A stretch of 64,000 bases of DNA from JANOZM01 sp031429355. Its GTDB lineage: Bacteria > Pseudomonadota > Gammaproteobacteria > Burkholderiales > Burkholderiaceae_E. The stretch spans positions 1 to 64,000 of the forward strand of contig JANOZM010000019.1 in assembly GCA_031429355.1 (NCBI GenBank). The letters run 5' to 3'. The notes under the pieces were generated by a model that made no database searches, had not been told where the DNA came from, and saw nothing but the letters and a program-made list of their open reading frames with translations. A program made the translations under genes and the position numbers. Shown piece by piece: positions 59,451 through 64,000 of the stretch. How positions within the stretch are numbered: position 1 is the stretch's first letter; each line of letters starts with the position of its first letter.

Positions 59451-61207
59451 TACATTTTCTCCGGTGCGCTGACACCCATCAGTGCCAAGCCATTTCGAAT
59501 GACTTGACGCGTTGCCGCCCATAACGCTAAACGGGCTAATTTGATTTCTTGCTGTTCTACGAATACTCGCTCGGCATTATAGTAAGTATGGAAATCGGCC
59601 GCGACCTCTTTTAAGTAATAAGACAACGCATGTGGGCTTAAATCTTGCGCAGTGTTAATTAACATTGGCGAAAATTCGGCTAAACGAGCCATCAAGGCCT
59701 TTTCAGTCGGTGCTGTTAAGACTGATAAATCGACCTTACCTAACGATTCCACGGTACCGCCTTCTTTTTCGATCCAATCATTGATAACCCGACAAATTCG
59801 AGCGTGTGCGTATTGAATATAGTAAACGGGGTTTTCGTCGCTGCGCGACAAAGCTAAGTCCACATCGAATACATACTCGCTATCAGCTTTACGTGATCCC
59901 AAGAAAAACCGCACAGCATCACGACCACGCTCGGTTTTTTGCTCGGCATTTAACTCTGGGTCATCACCAGCCATGTCGATTAAATCACGCAAGGTAACGC
60001 CCGTTCCTGCGCGTTTAGACATTTTTACCTCTTCGCCGCCTTTCATTACCCGCACCATTTTGTGCAAAATGTAATCAGGGTAGCCTTCGGGTATTCCGCT
60101 TTGAGTTGCTTGTAAGCCTGCCCGAACGCGTGCAATGGTGCCGTGATGATCCGAGCCTTGGATATTAATAACTTGCGCAAAGCCACGCTGCCATTTAGTG
60201 ACGTGATAGGCAATATCGGGCACAAAGTAGGTATAGCCACCTTCGGCTTTACGCATTACGCGGTCTTTATCATCACCGTACTCGGTGGATTTAAACCAAA
60301 GCGCACCACCTTCTTCGTAAGTTTTTCCGTTGGCAATTAAAGTATTTACAGTTTGCTCAACTTTGCCTTCGGTGTACAAACTAGACTCTAAATAATAGCG
60401 ATCAAACCGTACCCCAAACGCTTTTAGGTCGAGGTCTTGTTCATTTCGCAAATACGCCACCGCAAAACGACGAATTGATTCTAAATCGTTAATGTCGGCA
60501 TTGGCTGTTACTGGCGCAACATCGGCGCTACGGACTGTTTTCTTAGCCAGAAAATCGGTGGCAATATCTTGGATATAGGCACCACGATAACCGTTCGCCG
60601 GAAAATTCGCGTCATCGATACCGATCCCTTGCATCGGCGCTTGCACCGAGAGGGCTAAGTTATCAATTTGTTGCCCAGCATCGTTGTAGTAGAACTCACG
60701 CGATACTTTATAGCCTACGGCAATTAAAATCGACGATAACAAATCACCCAAAGCCGCCTGACGGGCGTGCCCAACGTGCAACGGGCCGGTTGGATTGGCA
60801 GAAACAAATTCGACCAAAACGGATTGATTGGCACCAAAATCACTGCGGCCGTACTGCTCTTTTTGCGACAATACTTGGGTCACCACTTCGTGACGAGCGC
60901 TATCACTTAAACGAATATTGATAAAACCGGGGCCGGCAATTTCGGTGCTGGCAATTAACGACTTGGTTATAGGGTTTTGGTTCACCAAGGCGCACAGCTG
61001 GGTCGCCAAATCGCGCGGACTCATTTGTAAAGGCTTGGCTAATTGCATGGCTAAATTAACGGCCGCATCGCCGTGCTCGGCTTGACGGGGCCGATCTAGT
61101 AAAACAGCGTACTTTGGAATCGACTCGCCTGCCGACTTTAGCCTGACAATTTGCGAGGCTGCTTCGTCAAAAGCTTGAGTAATCCGTTTTTTGTGTTCGA
61201 GTAACAT
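59450..61207 (-). CDS. argS: Arginyl-tRNA synthetase
   Basis: A 585-residue class I synthetase. HIGH-like motif in ANPTGPLHVGHARQAALGDL, KMSKS-like KMSKRAG, and a C-terminal anticodon-binding domain ending RQVIRNGLALMGVSAPEKM. The N-terminal Add1 domain is present. It heads argS-SPOR-dsbA-BtuF-like. Confidence 0.97.
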   Translation of the reverse strand: MLLEHKKRITQAFDEAASQIVRLKSAGESIPKYAVLLDRPRQAEHGDAAVNLAMQLAKPLQMSPRDLATQLCALVNQNPITKSLIASTEIAGPGFINIRLSDSARHEVVTQVLSQKEQYGRSDFGANQSVLVEFVSANPTGPLHVGHARQAALGDLLSSILIAVGYKVSREFYYNDAGQQIDNLALSVQAPMQGIGIDDANFPANGYRGAYIQDIATDFLAKKTVRSADVAPVTANADINDLESIRRFAVAYLRNEQDLDLKAFGVRFDRYYLESSLYTEGKVEQTVNTLIANGKTYEEGGALWFKSTEYGDDKDRVMRKAEGGYTYFVPDIAYHVTKWQRGFAQVINIQGSDHHGTIARVRAGLQATQSGIPEGYPDYILHKMVRVMKGGEEVKMSKRAGTGVTLRDLIDMAGDDPELNAEQKTERGRDAVRFFLGSRKADSEYVFDVDLALSRSDENPVYYIQYAHARICRVINDWIEKEGGTVESLGKVDLSVLTAPTEKALMARLAEFSPMLINTAQDLSPHALSYYLKEVAADFHTYYNAERVFVEQQEIKLARLALWAATRQVIRNGLALMGVSAPEKM

Positions 61208-61274
61208 AGAGATAGAAATAGCGACTGCACTTTTTTGCAGTTCACAACAACGTAAAAGCTAGAGTTTAAGCCAT

Positions 61275-61946
61275 ATGAAGCTAGACCATATCGTCATCGG
61301 GACGCGCGACCTCAACGAGGGCGCACGATACCTCGAAAGTTGCCTACGTTGCACACTTGCACCAGGAGGGCAACACATTGGGTTTGGCACCCACAATCGT
61401 TTACTTAATTTAGGTGGTGGCGCTTACCTTGAGCTAATTGCATTAGATCCTGCCCAAGTAGACAACCCGGCAATGTCAATTAAGTACAAGGCACCCTTTG
61501 GCCTTAGCAACCCTGAAGTACAGGAAACAATATCCAACGATCCACAGTTATTAGCCTGGGTCGTTGCCACCGCCAATATTGCTCAATATGAAACCTTGTT
61601 TGAATACATCGGAACCCCCACCCCGATGCGCCGAGGTGAAATGCAATGGACGATCACCCATCGTAGCGACGGGCAACCCGTACCTGCGGGACTTCCGACA
61701 TTTATTGATTGGGGTGATTTATCGGGTGGCGCCATGCATCCAAGCCAACGCTTACCTGCAAGCTCGGTTAGCTTGGCGCATTTTAAAAACAACTTGAGCC
61801 AAGAGCACCTTGCCGTTTTTGCACCTTTGTATAAACAAGACCAACGCTTGGCTTTGGCTGGCAGCGATCAATCAATCAAAGGCCCATTAGGTAAAAATTT
61901 GCATGCGCGTTTAAAAATTGGTGAAGGGGAATATTTTGAATTTTAA
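61275..61946 (+). CDS. VOC (glyoxalase-like) family protein
   Basis: A 223-residue protein with a glyoxalase-like start, MKLDHIVIGTRDLNEGARYL, H-x-G-x-G-T-H-N region and LNLGGGAYLELIALDP. The C-terminal half (GLPTFIDWGD, then LPASSVSLAHF) matches the Glyoxalase_3-like subgroup. Substrate unknown. Single gene, divergent from argS. Confidence 0.85.
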   Translation: MKLDHIVIGTRDLNEGARYLESCLRCTLAPGGQHIGFGTHNRLLNLGGGAYLELIALDPAQVDNPAMSIKYKAPFGLSNPEVQETISNDPQLLAWVVATANIAQYETLFEYIGTPTPMRRGEMQWTITHRSDGQPVPAGLPTFIDWGDLSGGAMHPSQRLPASSVSLAHFKNNLSQEHLAVFAPLYKQDQRLALAGSDQSIKGPLGKNLHARLKIGEGEYFEF

Positions 61947-62039
61947 TCAACTACTAAAGTTTCGTTGGCTTATTCAGTGCAAACCCGAACAGGCTTTACA
62001 ACGCAGCGCGCAGGAATAGCATTAGAACCAAAGCAATCT

Positions 62040-63512
62040 TTAAGCTGTTTCTTTCGCAAAGTTTGCCAACACTAAAGCAACCGCATTGGTTAATTTTTCG
62101 GCGTAGCTTAAATGCAAAAATTCATTCGGTCCGTGCGCGTTTGATTGAGGCCCCAATACGCCAGTAATTAAAAATTGGGCTTGCGGAAATTGTTGGCCCA
62201 ACATGTTCATAAACGGAATAGTGCCTCCCTCGCCAATCCAACCGGGTGGTTTACCAAAGCACTGTTGACTGGCATCTTCTAATAGTCGCCACAACCAAGG
62301 CGCGGTCGGTGGCGCGTTCCAGCCAGAGCCTGCGCCAGAATCATCAAAGGTCACTCTGGCGTTGTACGGTGCGTCGGCCTCGAGTAGCTTTTTCAGTGCT
62401 TTGCTAGCTGCGTGGCCATCCACCGTTGGTGGAATTCGCATCGACAATTTTAGTTGAGTTTTAGGGCGCAATACATTGCCTGCCGAATCAATGGATGGAA
62501 AACCAGCAGCACCAGTAACGGACAAAGCAGGTCGCCACGAACGATTGAGCAAACACTCTACGGGGTCGGTGGATGTGGGCTGCGAAAACTGCGCGCCAGC
62601 ATGGGCTTCAGGCTCGTGGGTGCAACTCACCCAAGGAAACGCCTGCCAAACCGAGTCACCTAAAATGGCGGCCGCCTCACGTGCTTGTTTGAGTCGCTCA
62701 GCAGGAATATTGGCGTGAAATTCGCGCGGCAACACTTCGCCAGTTTGCGGGTTGTCGATACGATTTAGCAACTGACGTGCGATGCGAAACGACGAAGGCA
62801 CGATGCCCGACGCCATGCCCGAATGCACGCCTTCAGTCAAAATTTCTACGGATAAAGTTCCGCCCACTAGACCACGCAAAGAGGTGGTAACCCAAAGCTG
62901 ATCGTAATTTCCGCAGCCCGAATCTAAGCCAATGACAAGTTTTACATTGCCTAAGCGCGCCTTTAGTAACGCCAAATATTCTGGCAAATCGGGGCTACCA
63001 CTTTCTTCACAACTTTCGATAATGCCAACGCAACGTGGGCGGGCTGCATGTTGCCGGTCGACCGCACTGATTGCAGTTAGCGCCGCAAAAATAGCGTACC
63101 CGTCGTCGGCGCTACCACGGCCATACAATTTACCGTTTTCAACTACTGGCTTCCACGGCCCTAAGTCTTCGCGCCAACCGGTCATTTCGGGTTGTTTATC
63201 CAAGTGGCCATAAAACAAAATGGTATCGACCGAGCCTAAACCCTGCGTCGCTGGAATGTCAAAAAAGATACACGGCGTTTTGCCCGGCAAAGTAATTACT
63301 TCTAGCTGCATGCCAGTTAGGGCGCTGCCTTGCGGTTGCGTTGCCGCCCAATCGTGCGCCATGCGAATTACCGCCCCTAAATGCCCATGGGCATCCCAAC
63401 TAGCATCAAACGCGGGTGATTTTGCCGGAATTTTTACATACTCTTTTAGACGGGGTAACAAATCGTTTTGCCATTGAAAGGCGATGAAATGATTGAGATC
63501 GGCTAAGTTCAT
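62040..63512 (-). CDS. M20-family metallopeptidase
   Basis: A 490-residue zinc di- or tripeptidase. Metal ligands: His in FYGHLDKQPEM, Asp in GRGSADDGYA, Glu-Glu in IESCEESGSPDLPEY, Asp in GLDSGCGNYDQLW, and a late His in NAHGPNEFLHLSYAEKL. The dimerisation insert (about 220-370) is present. Related to carnosinase-like CPG2 peptidases. Confidence 0.93.
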   Translation of the reverse strand: MNLADLNHFIAFQWQNDLLPRLKEYVKIPAKSPAFDASWDAHGHLGAVIRMAHDWAATQPQGSALTGMQLEVITLPGKTPCIFFDIPATQGLGSVDTILFYGHLDKQPEMTGWREDLGPWKPVVENGKLYGRGSADDGYAIFAALTAISAVDRQHAARPRCVGIIESCEESGSPDLPEYLALLKARLGNVKLVIGLDSGCGNYDQLWVTTSLRGLVGGTLSVEILTEGVHSGMASGIVPSSFRIARQLLNRIDNPQTGEVLPREFHANIPAERLKQAREAAAILGDSVWQAFPWVSCTHEPEAHAGAQFSQPTSTDPVECLLNRSWRPALSVTGAAGFPSIDSAGNVLRPKTQLKLSMRIPPTVDGHAASKALKKLLEADAPYNARVTFDDSGAGSGWNAPPTAPWLWRLLEDASQQCFGKPPGWIGEGGTIPFMNMLGQQFPQAQFLITGVLGPQSNAHGPNEFLHLSYAEKLTNAVALVLANFAKETA

Positions 63513-63590
63513 TCGGTTTCCAGTAAATTTGTTCGTTGTTTTATAAGGTCGTTTAACTATTATCTTACTAGTGCAATTTAATTTTGCAAA

Positions 63591-64000
63591 TTACAAATCG
63601 CGCATTTTTTGAAACCCTTGGGCTAAGTCGTCAATTAACGATTGCACTTCTTCTAGGCCAATATTAATGCGTACTAACGGACCGCCCGACCAAGGCGTTA
63701 GGGACCTTGTTATTTGTGCGGGCATTATTAAACTCTCGAAACCACCCCACGAGTAACCAATGCCGAAGCTGTGCAAACTGTTGCAAAAATGGTTTATTTT
63801 TTCTTTGGAAATATCCGCCAAAAATTCGACAGAAAATAACGATGCAGCACCTGCATAATCGCGCTTCCAAATTGCATGTTGCGGATGGTTGGGTAATGCG
63901 GGCCATAACACTCGCTTAATTTCTGGCTGCTGTTGCAACCACTCAATAACCTCCACAGCATTTTGTGTGCACTGCTTCATACGAATAGCAGCAGTACGAA
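63591..64000 (-). CDS. metC: Cystathionine beta-lyase, C-terminal part (runs off window)
   Basis: The end of a Cys/Met-metabolism PLP enzyme. IRMKQCTQNAVEVIEWLQQQ continues to the window end, and SFGIGYSWGGFESLIMPAQI is the MetC-typical substrate-site segment; the end LVRINIGLEEVQSLIDDLAQ is family-typical. The PLP lysine lies outside. It makes homocysteine from cystathionine if the assignment is right. Confidence 0.92.
   Translation of the reverse strand, partial: RTAAIRMKQCTQNAVEVIEWLQQQPEIKRVLWPALPNHPQHAIWKRDYAGAASLFSVEFLADISKEKINHFCNSLHSFGIGYSWGGFESLIMPAQITRSLTPWSGGPLVRINIGLEEVQSLIDDLAQGFQKMRDL

Noticed and set aside
61283..61946. Fusion or frameshift in the VOC protein
   Set aside because: The length and both halves fit the Glyoxalase_3-like subgroup, so no disruption is needed.

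Overview
The window looks like a chromosomal segment of a free-living betaproteobacterium, probably Burkholderiales, with roughly balanced base composition. The evidence is the tRNA-Tyr/Gly/Thr-tuf cluster, a paaABCDE operon with a TetR-type PaaR-like regulator, a PhaM-like polyhydroxybutyrate granule protein, an HTH-less BirA beside a type III pantothenate kinase, and the order argS-SPOR-dsbA. I saw no insertion sequence, prophage, CRISPR array or rRNA. The accessory content is catabolic, light-responsive and envelope-related.

Layout. 1-666: start of tuf and three tRNA genes on the minus strand, with a clear sigma-70 promoter. 729-5878: phenylacetyl-CoA epoxidase operon with a candidate operator inside its promoter; its PaaC is fused to an N-terminal DUF3291 domain. 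5933-9062: a metallo-beta-lactamase-fold protein with an altered metal motif, a Cys-rich membrane-anchored protein, and 4-hydroxyphenylpyruvate dioxygenase. 9086-16162: a TonB-dependent receptor and two tandem paralogous S9 peptidases (minus strand), probably a peptide-scavenging set. 16589-22390: an MFS exporter, a GDT1-type cation transporter, a fumarylacetoacetate hydrolase-family protein, an enoyl-CoA hydratase, PhaM and a FIST sensor protein.

22387-32956 is the most striking block. A MerR-family protein with a B12-binding domain keeps every residue expected of a CarH/LitR adenosylcobalamin photoreceptor. It is divergent from a tightly packed operon: FAD amine-oxidase-like protein, DUF1365, cyclopropane-fatty-acid-synthase-like methyltransferase, chalcone-isomerase-like protein, GPH-type MFS, DUF3833 lipoprotein, SDR, SnoaL-like protein and DUF599 membrane protein, followed by a diiron ferritin-like protein. 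This reads as a light-controlled membrane-lipid modification system.

33040-42146: a SPOR protein, then a dipeptide/oligopeptide-type ABC transporter (binding protein, two permeases, fused double ATPase) with an M81 peptidase and an amidase. 42149-50624: housekeeping genes (coaX, birA, a VanZ-like protein, a 2Fe-2S ferredoxin, a hydrolase, two adjacent related small proteins of unknown role, a D-Ala-D-Ala carboxypeptidase, a DUF493 protein, lipB, lipA). 50762-64000: envelope and redox genes (TlpA-like, ATP-grasp, dolP, yraN, an lpoA-like gene, rsmI, rlpA, a BtuF-like protein, dsbA, SPOR, argS), then a VOC protein, an M20 peptidase and the 3' end of metC.

Short direct repeats with units of 12-19 bp recur in linkers, protein ends and spacers. 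Gene starts were chosen by eye from start codons, Shine-Dalgarno sequences and family N-termini. All family names come from motif recognition, not from searches.
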